Of a stretch of DNA of 64,000 nt, positions 1 through 36,900 are shown piece by piece (the first letter of the stretch is position 1; every line of letters starts with the position of its first letter). This DNA comes from Xestospongia bergquistia (taxonomy: Eukaryota; Porifera; Demospongiae; Haplosclerida; Petrosiidae), in contig OZ014416.1 in NCBI GenBank assembly GCA_963965975.1, positions 868,001 to 932,000 of the forward strand, read 5' to 3'. The notes under the pieces are model-generated. The model did not search any database and was not told the origin of the DNA. It saw only the letters and a program-made list of their open reading frames with translations. The translations under genes were made by a program, and so were the position numbers.

Positions 1-233
1 TGTTATATATGATACAATGCTAGTACAAGTCTTAGATAACCACAACACACTACAGCATTAAAACAAACAAAACTGTTTACTTGATGATACTCTTATCATA
101 TTTGACTAGTTGCTATAGGTGATTTATTTACCTCAACATAAGCTATCTCTCCAAATTGCTCGAAATATTCTTTCAGAGCATATTCGTCAACATCATACTC
201 AAGTCCTCGAACAACTAGATGACTATCAGCCAT
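1..233 (-). CDS. RRM-protein gene, first exon only (runs off the left edge)
   Basis: Reading leftwards from an ATG at 233-231, a 34-codon exon (132-233) ends in a good GT donor (GAG|gtaaat). It encodes the first half of an RNA recognition motif: MADSHLVVRGLEYDV, then an ALKEYFEQFGEI helix and a break at YVE. The neighbouring TDP-43 gene has the same pattern (DLIVLGLRYDIDEQELREYF...QVE) with its intron at the homologous position. The RRM starts right at the initiator Met, so the ~80-residue N-terminal TDP-43 domain is absent. It is probably a tandem, N-terminally shortened relative of TDP-43 RRM1, but only one exon is visible, so another single- or double-RRM protein is possible. The remainder lies outside the window; no further exon is recognisable in 1-131. 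Confidence 0.6.
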
Positions 234-625
234 GATACTTCTTCTAGTTACTATAGGAGGATGTTAATTTTTAATAATAGCAATTATTGGAAGTCTGCTT
301 AAAAGATAATACCTATGGCGCAGAAAAAACAAATCTGTTATAGAGATCACGTTGTATTGTGCCTGTTCACTTATTTCACAATTTCAATAGAAGAAAGGTG
401 TTTAATTTTTCCAGTGTAAACAATAGTTACTAAACAGGAATAGACTATCAGTGGGTTTTTGTGAGTTATCATTTGGCAACAAGACATCTGGTTTATTGCG
501 TAATGTAAAGGTGATAAACATAATTATGTACTTCAACATCAGTGTCAACTATACTAGCTAGCAGCTGTGAATGGCTTTCATGAATTTGTTACAAAGTGTA
601 TTTTATTATTTCAAAAAGAACATGC

Positions 626-656
<31 letters not shown>

Positions 657-738
657 ATAATAATAATAATAATATATATATATATATATATACATACAAA
701 TTATTATGAGCAATTATTATTGTTGCCAGAACTATACA
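234..738. other. Intergenic region with TA-rich microsatellite
   Basis: About 500 bp between the stop of the TDP-43 gene and the start of the downstream RRM gene. It contains a (TA)n/(ATA)n tract at roughly 624-692 and no ORF with recognisable similarity. It should hold the TDP-43 3' UTR and the promoter of the left-edge gene. Confidence 0.6.
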
Positions 739-2311
739 TTACTTATAAAAACGATTATTACTAGTCTGATAACTACTATAGTGTTGCTGATGATCACTTG
801 TAGTATATTGTTGAGGTCTGCCTGAACTATCAGTTTGATAAGCGTAATATTGAGTAGCAGGAACATATGCAGTTGCATGGGTGGAGCTAGGTTGCTGGAG
901 CAACGAATAAGCGTACACTTGAGCAGGTGTGGTTTGATAAGCTGACATAGAAGATGATGATCTATAATCCATTTCTCGAGGACTAGATTTAATTCCCATT
1001 TTTGGTTCGGCAACACTGACATTTAAACGATGACCTCGGATAGTGTGGACAGACTTAGACATGGATTGAGCATCAAAACCATCCAAATAAGTCACAAACC
1101 CAAACCCACGATATGGTTTAGGAATGTAAACATCAGATAGTATTCCATACTGACTAAAATAGGTCTTCAGTTCTTCCACTGTTGTCTCGGGATCATTCGG
1201 TAAACAACCGATGAAAAATTTACAAGGTAAGTTGTTGGGACTCTAACATAAAGAAAGAAATGATATATGGATAGATCAGTAGAAAAATGGATACATGGAT
1301 TCAAAAATGGATACATGGTTACAAAAATGGATACATGGTTACAAAATAGAAATTGGTATATGGTCACAACTACAGACTTACTTTTCTGGGAGGACGAAGT
1401 TCACATCTTCGTCCTTTTATGGTGTGTGTCATGGCCATCACTCTGTCTTGAATGGAAGGGTCTTTAAACCTCAAGAACCCAAATCCACGAGACTGTTTGG
1501 TTTTATGATCACGTTTTATCTTTTAAGAGAGAAGAGTGGATAAGTCAATGATAGGAGGAAGTCCTTACTTCTACTTGGTCCACCTCTCCATAATGTTGGA
1601 AATATTCACGTAATTCCTGTTCATCAATATCGTATCGTAGACCTAACACTATGAGATCACCAGAGGAGGCAGAATGTTGGTATCTTGGGTAAGACGGGGG
1701 AGATGGAGAACGACGAGGACTCTTTGATGAGTTAGAAGAGTAATAGTGATCATCATAATGACTTCGCTTTTGACCAGCTGGGAAAAAAACTAATAGTTAA
1801 TTGTGTCTCGTGCTTATTAAATATTCATAGATACATAACAATACACCTTATTAAATATTCATAGCTAACAATTACTAATTGACAAACACATCTCTTTCCT
1901 GCCTATTCTCTCACCCATCCCTCCTGATTCTCGGCTACTCTCTCTGTCTCCTCTCTCTTGTTCTCGTTCCTTCTTCTCTTTCACTGACCCAACAACAACA
2001 AAAGTAGTATTACCACCCCAGCCATCCGGGGGAGCACGTAGGATACCATCCGATATCCTAACCCCACGCCAGGAACCCGAGTCTGGGTTTCTGGACAAGA
2101 GACATATTATGTAAATCACACATGTAAATGACTGATACTGGGTGTGTAGATGATCTGCCATTTTATCTTACTTGTACTTTAGACCAGTGGCTCCTTCAAA
2201 TTGTGATTGTAAAACAGACAACAAGAGGCTGCCATCTTCTTCAGTGGGCAGCTCGACAGTCAAGGCAGCTTCACCTTCCTCTCCATTACTCACGGTAACA
2301 TATTCGGCCAT
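739..2311 (-). CDS. TARDBP: TDP-43 (TAR DNA-binding protein) homologue, five exons
   Basis: RNA-binding protein expected in the nucleus, acting in splicing and RNA stability. Exons read on the minus strand: 2311-2172, 2090-1915, 1777-1569, 1519-1382, 1242-739. They total 1167 nt (388 residues) with consistent phases and GT-AG borders. Domains: N-terminal DIX-like fold, residues 1-80 (MAEYVTVSN..., GLKYKNPDSGSWRGVRISDG, APPDGWGG, matching the vertebrate domain closely); a basic Ser/Arg linker with QKR; RRM1 about 145-220 (RNP-2 LIVLGL, RNP-1 RGFGFLRF); RRM2 about 229-300 (KFFIGCLP, RGFGFVTY, ending in AEPK as in vertebrate TDP-43). The last ~88 residues are rich in Tyr, Gln, Ser and Thr, nearly free of Gly, and resemble a prion-like tail. 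Start chosen because the exon opens directly with the N-terminal domain. It is divergent from the VAMP gene at 2688. Confidence 0.92.
1263..1350. repeat. Minisatellite in a TDP-43 intron
   Basis: About four imperfect copies of a ~20-bp unit (aaaaatggatacatggttac) in the intron between the RRM1 and RRM2 exons. It is not coding. Confidence 0.8.
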
Positions 2312-2687
2312 GGTTTATTAAATATAGCTCCGCCTACATTAATAGTTATTGCTATTTATAACTACTAATAACTAGCTTGTCATGTGACACACCTCTCCTG
2401 AAAAGAAGGGCTAAACTTTGGACTTCTCCGTGCAGTCTAATACTACACTCTCCCTCTCGTTGGAAATTTTTGAGGTAAAAACACAAAAGAGCTCATTATC
2501 AAGTTACTATAAGCTGAGACACACTGATTGTAACTGTTGATTTTTTACTAATATGTTATTATTGTTTCCTGTTTTTAATTTCCTCTATGTAGAAAGTGCA
2601 TTCGTTAATGTCAGTAGGCAGCTGCCAATAAATTCACAGTAACACAAATTTTCAAACTCCTACAAGTCAAAAGAGATCTCATTCAAT
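2312..2687. promoter_or_regulatory. Short divergent promoter region between TDP-43 and VAMP-1
   Basis: 376 bp separate the two divergent start codons, so both promoters and 5' UTRs must lie here (inference). No TATA box or other element is clear enough to name. Confidence 0.45.
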
Positions 2688-4237
2688 ATGTGAGTAATTG
2701 TATCATGTGATAGTCATGTGAGAGTCACATGCCTTGCCAAAAATAATGTTTTGTTGTTAATGTAATGGCTTCCTGTCAGTAGTGATCACCAATGATGTGT
2801 GTGTGTATACTATCTTTAAGTTTCAGACTACATACTTTAAAAACTACCAACGAAAGTAAAAGTTGTAATTAGTGCTGTAGTGGGTGTGTTACCATGACAA
2901 CCATTATGTTTTGGATAGACTAATTGATAAAAGACAAAGATAATACTTACATGTACATGTGACCATTTTATAATAATACATGATATATAGGTCGTATGGA
3001 ACAGCTGGTGAAGATAGGGTGGAACAACTTAGGGGACAGGTTGATCAGGTAGGTGTGGCAATATAGACAACTTAATATATGTACAGTGTATTAGAAAATG
3101 TCATCTGTTGCATTGTTATCTAATTTATTATTGAAAAGCCCCACCCTCAATTTAAGTTGTAATATAAAGTACATGTACTATTTTTATTCCTATCCCTTGT
3201 TGTCCCCAAGATGTCCATTTGCTTATTGTTAGAAATGTTATGTGATAACTTTAGTCTAATTCCTTGGGCCACTTTTTGGGCTTACCGATCAGAATACACA
3301 AATCTATGACATCATTAGCAGATTAATTATATATATTATTATTAAAACAACATTAACAAACTGTAAAAGGAAAAGTTATATCAAGAGTAGTAAGTACTTG
3401 GAGTTGTCACAATTATTAACTAGTACTTACATTTTTTTGGAGCTATTAATCTCTGACTATTTTGTCCATGAATGATGTCACATATCACAATGCCAAGAAA
3501 TTGGACTGAAGTGACCCAGATGTCCTTTCTTGCATTAAGTGAGTGGGTGGTACCTGGACATGAGCCTAAAACAGGTGTGTCTTTTCGTATGGCTTCTTGT
3601 GAATGTGGCTTTGTTAAGTAGGTGGGCATTAAGGTGACACTATGTATTTCTATTTATAGTAATTGTATTATATGTAGTTGTGTTTCTATTTATAGTAATT
3701 GTATTATATGTAGTTGTGTTTCTATTTATAGTATATTGTATTACTACATAGTTGTGTTATATTAATAGTAATTGCATTACTATTAGTGTGTTTCTATTTA
3801 TAGTACATTGTATTATATGTAGTTGTGTTTCTATTTATAGTCATTGTATTAGATTAGAAGACAGCTATAGTTTAGATATTAAACATATTGGGAAATATTA
3901 TTAAATTGTTCATTTTTATGTCTTGTAATTATATCATGTGATATTTTAGTTAGCATGTTGCTGTTACAGGTTAAAGGTGTGATGCGTTCCAATATCAACA
4001 AAGTAGCTGAAAGGGGAGACAAACTTGATGATATTAGCGAAAGAGCTGGTATGGATGGATGAATGGATGGACTGTTAGATGAATGATATTATAATTAACT
4101 ATTGTCTTTCTTTGTAGAATATCTTGGTCAAAATGCTGACCAGTTCCAAAGAACAGCTACAAGACTGAAGAGAAAACTTTGGTGGCAAAATGTCAAGGTA
4201 AAGTGATCACTTACTAAAGTGAGAAGAATATTTTATC

Positions 4238-4294
<57 letters not shown>

Positions 4295-4451
4295 CCTCTA
4301 GCTTTGGATCATACTTATAATCATTATATTGGTGATACTACTTGTTATTATCAGTAAGTCACAAACAAGATGTTACAAATATAATATTGTGTTGCTCTTT
4401 ACCTTAGTTATAATTGTCATTGCAGTAGAGACAAACAAAAAAAGGAATTAA
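2688..4451 (+). CDS. VAMP: R-SNARE (synaptobrevin/VAMP family), copy 1
   Basis: Vesicle-anchored R-SNARE for membrane fusion. Exons: 2688-2689 (the AT of the start codon), 2991-3048, 3970-4048, 4118-4197, 4302-4353, 4408-4451; total 315 nt, 104 residues. The protein starts MSYGTAGEDRVEQLRGQVDQ. The SNARE motif spans about residues 8-70, with the zero-layer Arg in NKVAERGDKL. A basic WW segment (RLKRKLWWQNVK) follows, then a C-terminal Ile/Val/Leu membrane anchor and a short ETNKKRN luminal end. The order SNARE motif, KLWWQN-type juxtamembrane segment, tail anchor is typical of VAMP2/VAMP8-type brevins; the lack of a longin domain excludes VAMP7/YKT6/SEC22. The start codon is interrupted by intron 1 (AT|gtgagt ... 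tatatag|G). A paralogue follows at 4865 with identical exon phases. The exact VAMP subtype is not resolvable by eye. Confidence 0.88.
3640..3855. repeat. Minisatellite in VAMP-1 intron 2
   Basis: Roughly six imperfect copies of a 36-37-bp unit (core: gtgtttctatttatagtaat, then tgtattatatgtagtt), some internally shortened. Non-coding. Confidence 0.85.
4236..4301 (+). repeat. (CT)n tract ending at a VAMP-1 splice acceptor
   Basis: An uninterrupted CT/TTCT run flows into ccctccctctag, the acceptor of the membrane-anchor exon at 4302. It therefore doubles as an extreme polypyrimidine tract. Confidence 0.85.
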
Positions 4452-4864
4452 AGCAGTCCCAATGGATTATGTCGTGCATATATTGTTATGTCGTCCTGTT
4501 TCCACTTGTATACAAACTATAATAACATCTAGTTAATTAACTATTGTTTTATAGTCTTATTGTGTGAACCAGCTGTTGTCTATTGGATTTTAATTTAAAA
4601 TGATTACCAAATCAATATTACTTAAATGAATAAATGGTTGCGTTTGAGTCTGAGACTTTTAAAGTTTAGATTTGAGAACGGAATTATGGAACAGAAATAT
4701 ACAGATCTCAATTAATAGCACGTGTGAATTCACACCCCTTATCAGTTATTTGTTTTCCAGAAAGAATTCGAAATATTTTCTATATATCCCGTAAATGGGG
4801 AAAACTTAAGAGTTGTGAAGACGAGAGAGCACAGAGGAAACGAGGAGAATAGCAGCAGAAAGAT
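4452..4864. other. Intergenic region between the two VAMP genes
   Basis: 413 bp holding the 3' UTR of VAMP-1 and the promoter/5' UTR of VAMP-2. A purine-rich stretch (about 4815-4864) leads into the split start codon. No ORF or RNA gene is recognised. Confidence 0.5.
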
Positions 4865-6605
4865 ATGTAAGTATGCCGTTCCTGCGATCTGACGACATCT
4901 TTACATAAAATTAATAATGACTTTGCAAGCATAATGCGTTACTATAACGTATTGTGTAGCTGTGGCCATTTTTAGATAGCATTTATTAGAAATAGTTGTG
5001 TGTGTGTTTGTTTGTGCATATATAGTTCAATGACAGTGACTATACAGTTTAGTTATGTGCAAATATTAGGGCAACGTATGGAACAGCACCAGATGAGGAT
5101 CGAGTTGGTCAGCTCCGAGGTCAAGTTGATCAGGTGATGTTAGGACTGTCAGTCATTTGTCTACATGATTTTTGCTTTGAAGTATACCTCTTGAATTTTA
5201 TTAACATGTTGTGACAAATGCTGTTTATGTTAGATTGTTAATTTTGTAGGTTAAAAATGTAATGAGAAACAATATTGACAAGGTCACTGCGAGAGGTGAA
5301 CAATTGGATGACCTTGGAGAAAAAGCAGGTATTGTATGTGTGTGTGTGTGTATGCGTAAGTATGTGTGCGTGTGTGTGTTTCTGTGGTGACTACATGGAA
5401 GCTTGTGTTTATGACAACTTAAGTGGATAATTACTATAACTAAACAAGGTAGTTATGTGACTAATAGTTATAACATTAATAGTATACTTGGCGCTATGAG
5501 TCCATGGATGTATGGATGAACAATGGACAGATGAATGAATGGAAAGGTGGATCAATGGATGGATAGATAAATGAATTTGAACACTGGATTAATTAACATG
5601 TGACATATTAATATGATTTATATAAGTTCATGTTAATAAGAATTCCTTACATTATAATCGAGAACCAATTGATAATTTACTATAAGAGACTATACTAGTT
5701 TGTTGTCCTAAGGTAGGACATGTTTATTTCTAGTATATCCTTGCTATGGCTAATATAAACACAAGTATATGTGTTCTCGTCAATTTGTTGTTTCTTTTGA
5801 CAGTATTCTATTTGTTGATATTCTATTTCTATAGAATGTCTTGATCAAAATGCTAAGTTGTTTGAGAAAAGAGCTGTCAAACTTAAGAAAAAATTAAGGT
5901 GTCAGCATATTAAGGTAATACTCATTGTTACTATGGTTGCTATAGTTACGGTGTTGAATTGGAATGTGGTAAAAATTAATTAATATTAATTTAATTACAC
6001 ACTTTGGATAATAATTCTTCAATTGTAATTTATTGCAGTGGTAAATGTTTAAAAGTAATTAAACATTAATTGAGCTAGCTAATTGAATTGTAAAGTTACA
6101 AATAACATTTTGAAAAATCACTCACTCTATAAGGAACATTTCAAACATTCCAATAAATCACTCATTTTCTTTGTATACATCTCAAGATCAATGCTTAGTT
6201 TCTCTCAAATCAGGGTAACGTTGTATTTAGTTAGGTAAACTTTACTTGTACCATAATATGATGAGGTAACCATAGTAACAGTAATAATAAGTAATTGACA
6301 AATATGATAACAGTAAGACATTGTCATTGGTAAATCTCGTTCAATATTTCATTTTTTCTTTCTTTCTAGTTATGGCTTATTTTAATATGCATATTAGCAG
6401 TGATTGTATTGATTATAGCCGGTAAGTAATCACATGATACTCACATGATCATTGATTATGCTAAATAATTGTTCGTTTATTGACGTCAGCCCTTCCCTGA
6501 TCTCTGTAATAATACCATTGCTGACATATGTCCTAGACTAATAAAATTATTTCTTTTCTAAATATAGGCATAATAGCAGCTGTCATTTTTGGAATCAAAA
6601 AATAA
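4865..6605 (+). CDS. VAMP: R-SNARE (synaptobrevin/VAMP family), copy 2
   Basis: Tandem paralogue of the gene at 2688. Exons: 4865-4866 (AT of the start codon), 5070-5133, 5250-5328, 5835-5914, 6370-6421, 6568-6605; total 315 nt, 104 residues, the same length and the same intron phases. It begins MATYGTAPDEDRVGQLRGQV. The SNARE motif keeps the zero-layer Arg (DKVTARGEQL). The juxtamembrane segment is KLKKKLRCQHIK: the WW pair of copy 1 is replaced by RC, a visible divergence where brevins contact the membrane. A hydrophobic anchor ends in FGIKK. The start codon is split (AT|gtaagt ... attag|G). The basic C-terminal IKK differs from copy 1. Subfunctionalisation between the copies is inference. 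Confidence 0.86.
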
Positions 6606-6852
6606 CTCTAATGACAAACAACAGTCCACAAATTACTCATCAACAAATTATTATTAATTATAAATTTCCACAAGACTTAACTCTAATGACAAACAGTCAA
6701 CAAATTATTATTAATTATAAATTTCCACAAGACTAATCCTTCTTGCATATCAAAATTTTTAATGTAATTTTTTTAAATTTCATTTTAAAAACTAGTAAAC
6801 AAAATACATAAATTGATTATTGGTTAAAAATCACACACTATATATTGAAAGA
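6606..6852. other. Convergent 3' intergenic spacer (VAMP-2 / mTOR)
   Basis: 247 bp between the VAMP-2 and mTOR stop codons. It contains a ~58-bp direct duplication (aattataaatttccacaaga occurs at about 6657 and 6714). Confidence 0.6.
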
Positions 6853-20400
<13,548 letters not shown>

Positions 20401-21124
20401 AATTCTAACCCAAGTTCAAACTGAATAGGTAAGAGCTGTTGCATTTCAAGGAACAGTACACTTTCCGGATATTCCCGTAGTCCAAAGAACCCGTGTTAAT
20501 AAAGAACGGAATATAATAATTATTAATACTTAAAATTATTAATAATTATAATTATAGTTATTAATTATGTATCTACACACACACATGTATAATATATATA
20601 CATATATATGTATAATTAAAGTCTTTTTATGTATTCAGGTTTGCACAATTATAAACATGTTACGATGAAGAGTAGTCCAGCATAACAAAATTGAGACTAC
20701 ATTAATTATATTTTGTTATATAACTGTTCCATTATTTGTTGATAGATTGTACAATAACAAAAAGAGAGTCCTACTACACTCAGAATAGTAATGATACATA
20801 ATATATGTATATATATGCAACTCAACAGAAGAATTGCCCAGCAAAAAGAAACAAAAGTTGGGAGAATCAACTCAATAGGTGATGATATTAAAGGGAGTAC
20901 AATTACATTGAACATTATTATAATACATGATAATATTATTAAAATAGTATTTTAGAACGTTTGTAAGAGAAGAAAGACAGACATCTTAACAACTTTTCTT
21001 GTTTCTTTTATTAGCAAAGTTAAAGACATTAGTTTGGGGAAATTAAACAAGAAAACGTTAGAGGTCTGTGGTAAGAACAAACAGTACAACATAATACAAT
21101 ATAAGTTAGTGAGTTTACTTTAAA
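20401..21124. promoter_or_regulatory. TLE-mTOR intergenic region
   Basis: 724 bp between the TLE stop and the mTOR start on the same strand. It should contain the TLE 3' UTR and the mTOR promoter. It is very AT-rich, with a TA/CA-rich stretch at about 20575-20620. A 69-codon minus-strand ORF at 20706-20915 is hydrophobic but has no support as a gene. Confidence 0.45.
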
Positions 21125-32883
<11,759 letters not shown>

Positions 32884-33929
32884 GGCGCTGTAAAATGATT
32901 TTCTATTCAAAGTCTCCTCTAATCTTTAGAATGGAATCCCCTCAAACAGTTATCTCCTTGTCGTACGTAAATCTTCCTCGCAATTATAAAAAGCTTGACA
33001 CTATATTATTACCGCTTACTGACTTTAGCTTAACTACAGTTTCTTCCTAATTGGTAATTTAGCGAGTTAATTTGTCGCCGTCTCATATGCATAATACATT
33101 ACTGCACTGTTATGTACACTGATATTATTAATGGCGAAGTGTCATCGACTTACTTGAGGAAACATAGCCATCTTATATTTCGCAGCGGACTTGTCAAGTA
33201 CGAAAATTATATTCTTGCAACACTAAAGCGATCGATAAACAATGGAGTTGTCTTCTCTCTTGCTTACACCCAAAGGACACTTTTCTCAAGGATGAAACAC
33301 TTTGACACTTCAACAAGTCCAGACGGACTTCAACGATATTCAACGTTATCAAATATTTCCCCCCAAAATGCGTAAAAACTGAAGTGGGTGCGACACAATT
33401 AACATAATTTATACGTATTACTCCTTTATTACATAAGCGCCAATGTACTTGTACCACAGTAAACGCCTTCTTGACATTGTGGTAATTATACAAACCTTCA
33501 AAATGTAAGCTAGTCTAGTCAAAACTATTATAATAACTAGTTGTCCTTAGGGCTGTCCAAGTTTGGGTGCAAGTATACACAGAAGTAGGCTGGCTAAGGA
33601 AACCAAGATGTGTTGAGAGAGTAATAAAATCCGTATGAATGCTATTGATATCTCATCAGTAGTGGTTAGCCCAATCACTCGCTGTGTACACTATCAGATG
33701 TCTGCCATAATTTTCTCATACCGGTCACCTGACGGCAGGTGATCGTGGAAAGTTTATTGATTACCGAATTAATAGCATATCGAGTTTCAATTATTCAACA
33801 ACAAATATAACGACACGCCTACTTTTCGAAATATCAAAATGGCTCTGACATGATATATAGCTTCCAGTAATTAAAAGGTACTTAAAATTAATTATATATT
33901 TGCTTATTTTATTTTCTATTTAAAAATAG
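32884..33929. promoter_or_regulatory. Divergent TLE/OPA1 intergenic region
   Basis: About 1.05 kb between the TLE start and the OPA1 start, presumably with both promoters. It includes a perfect 7-bp-arm palindrome with two E-box cores (33725-33742). ORFs of 87 and 99 codons overlap on opposite strands at 33112-33493; neither has a recognisable domain or splice context, so they are not called. Confidence 0.45.
33725..33742. promoter_or_regulatory. Palindromic double E-box (TCACCTG-ACGG-CAGGTGA)
   Basis: A perfect 7-bp inverted repeat around a 4-base spacer, about 190 bp upstream of the OPA1 start codon. It contains CACCTG/CAGGTG, the core bound by some bHLH and Snail-type factors. Function is inferred only. 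Confidence 0.35.
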
Positions 33930-36900
33930 ATGTCCAACCTCAAAAAATGCAAAGGAGTTTTCAGGGCTCCTCTTGGTAATTTAATAAGGGCCCAAATAGG
34001 TTGCTCCACCAACCCACTCCCCCAGACAAAATTGATATTGGTGAGACATGCCAGTTCTTCCACTGGTGGTGGTGGACAGTTTTGGAAATGGATGCGAAGA
34101 AGGATTTATGGAATGGTGTTCATTGTGGGAGTAACTGGTGGTAGTTTACTGTTGGTATGTAATATACAATATACTTTAATGTATTATTGATCTCCTGACT
34201 TTCTATTAGATACAATATTGGATTAGTTCTAAAATTGATGGCAAGGTGGCCTGGATTAAGCAGTATTACCCGTCAAACCTGTCTGACAAGATATCAGGCG
34301 GTATGTAGATTGTATACATTTTATATTATTAATTTGTTCTAACCATCCATCCATTCATTAACGCATTTGTCTCTAATGATCTGTTGACTTAACCTCATGA
34401 ATCACGCTTTGATGGTTGCATGTCTGTTCACTAATCCATCACATTGTCTGTTCAATGTACTATGTCTACACTACTCCTAACTGCATATTCTTATCGTACT
34501 AACGTCACTTGTAAAATTTTAAAATGGATCGTTAATTACAAGTTGTTTAGTGCTCTATCGATTACCGGAATGACTTGTCAGAACTTGCACATAAGAGATC
34601 ATACTCACCGTCAATAGCACGTCAATTGTGCTAATGGCCTCTGACACTTTGTCATGTGTGAAAAGAAATGTGTTTATCTTGGTCCCTAAATGACTAACAG
34701 TTCTAGATAATTACTAATGATAATATGGCTTAGTGACCATTTAGGGACAGCTGCTCAAGTTGCTATGATATATCACTGCTATCATAATATGATGTCATAG
34801 TTACATATCTCACAAAACATTATGACTTTATTGAGTCTATTTTGAATAATATTATATTAAATTTTAAGTCAGTAATTTTAATTTTTTTGCTTTAATCTAT
34901 TCATATTTTAGATTGCAATTACATAAATTGTCTGTTCCGTTCATGACAGGTTTGGAGAGTATCTCTAGTTGGCTTAAAACCACACCCACTGGTTCTACTT
35001 TGAGCGACAAAGGTGGTAGTGAAAAGGAAGGAGGAGGAGTTAATACAGATAATAATGAATTAATCCAACTTCAAAGAGAAATTAAACGACTTCAGGTATT
35101 GTGAGTGTATAGATGGATTGATAGACCAACGGATGATAGATAAAAAGAGAGATGGATAAATGGATGTCTAGTATGGATAGATTGATGAATGGATGGATAG
35201 ATGGATGGATGGATCAATGATTTTATTATCTATACAGTTAAAACTATCAACTATTGATAAAGAGAATTACGAGTTGAGGAAAGAGCTTTCCAAACAAACT
35301 GGTGTCAGTCCCAATGCTATAAGACCAGGCCAAGTGAGGAAAACCTCATAATTATTAACAATAATTATACCAATAGATTAAATTACACTCAAGATAATTT
35401 ATTACAAAATATAATTTATTTATTTTGCAATAACGATACGTTCAACATCATATTATCATATTGCAGTATACTCTATTGGTAGTATGTATACTGGGTTTAA
35501 AAGTTCCATGTGTCTTTTGTTTCTGTAGAAGACATTGATTGAGTTATATGCTGATGTCTTGAATTTATTGACTGAATTTGATGCCAAATCTCCTCTCACT
35601 GACAGGAAACTGATCCATACATTACCTCAGGTATTGATAGATGAATGAACAGACAATTGATAGATCAATGAAAAAATAAATGGATGAATGGAAGGACAAA
35701 GAGATGTAATTATTAATGGAAATGAGAAATTTATAAACAAATAGATATTCAATAGATGTATGTAACAGTAAATATTGTGTTTATTTAATCATTCAGGTTG
35801 TCGTGGTAGGTGATCAAAGTGCTGGTAAAACCAGTGTATTAGAAATGGTCGCCAATGCTCGAATATTTCCAAGGTATTATAGCTGTCATATTATTTATGT
35901 CTTGAGGTTCTCTGTCTTTCACTAGAGGTGCCGGAGAAATGATGACTCGCTCTCCTGTGATGGTAAGTAAATAGAGAACTATAAATGTCTACAAATTAAT
36001 ACAATTAATTCATTCATACTTGGATAGAGGAAATGAGGCTGTCGTATTAGTAGAGATCTTACTCCAAGCAGAAATAAATCAAACACTGATAGATCAAACC
36101 ACTATCTTCTTCAGTGATATAGCATTCTTCAACAAGATGACAAACTGTGAAAGAGTGCTGTTTGAACTGTCAAAATGTTGATTTATTTCTGCTTGGAGTG
36201 AAATCTCTACTAATAATTAAATAATTATATTTTATCTTTAAGTAATTGCATAATTATGAAATGCTGGCTTCAATTTTTGATGAACTTTTCAACAGGAGAC
36301 AGTAGTTTACAAATTTCCTCTTTTTTTAAATGTTGTGTCTGGTATTAGGACCACTGCTACATTAATGTGGTTATAAGGTTTACATTGATGTCTGGATTTG
36401 TTCATTTCATTGAAGTTGTACAAATTTGTACTGGGCAGTCTCACTTTAATTATGTCCTTTGTTTATAGTCAGTTGAAAGAGTTCAAAATCAAGAAACCAT
36501 TCAATATAAATGTCTACAATGGTTGATATCCTTTGTGAAAATTAATGATAAAAGAGTTTGGTTCTCATAAATATAACCCTTAGCCATGTTGTGTCACTGT
36601 TGTAGATAAATTAGCATGACTTACATACCTGAGTAGTAGTAATTTGATATTAGTAATAATAGTGGATTACAATTTCTAGTTCCGATATTAATAACAACAC
36701 TTTCAAATTAAAATAATGGTATTTAATAAACAGTCAGTAATTGTAACAATACTAGTAACAACACATTGTGTTGTAATTCTGTAATTTGTTGACCATTTAC
36801 GGAGAGACATTTATAATTATGTTGTGATTGTCTGGGGAAATCCCTTTTATAATTGTTAATTAACTTTATGCAGGTCACACTCAGTGAAGGTTCTGAACAT

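Noticed and set aside
567..764. 65-codon ORF rich in Tyr/Ile
   Set aside because: Translation of a TA-rich microsatellite; no domain.
20706..20915. Hydrophobic 69-codon minus ORF between TLE and mTOR
   Set aside because: In an AT-rich 3' UTR/promoter stretch with no second exon or homology; hydrophobicity is expected from T-rich codons.
33112..33493. Overlapping plus and minus ORFs between TLE and OPA1
   Set aside because: No domain or signal, and they occupy the shared promoter region of two divergent genes; chance ORFs are likely.
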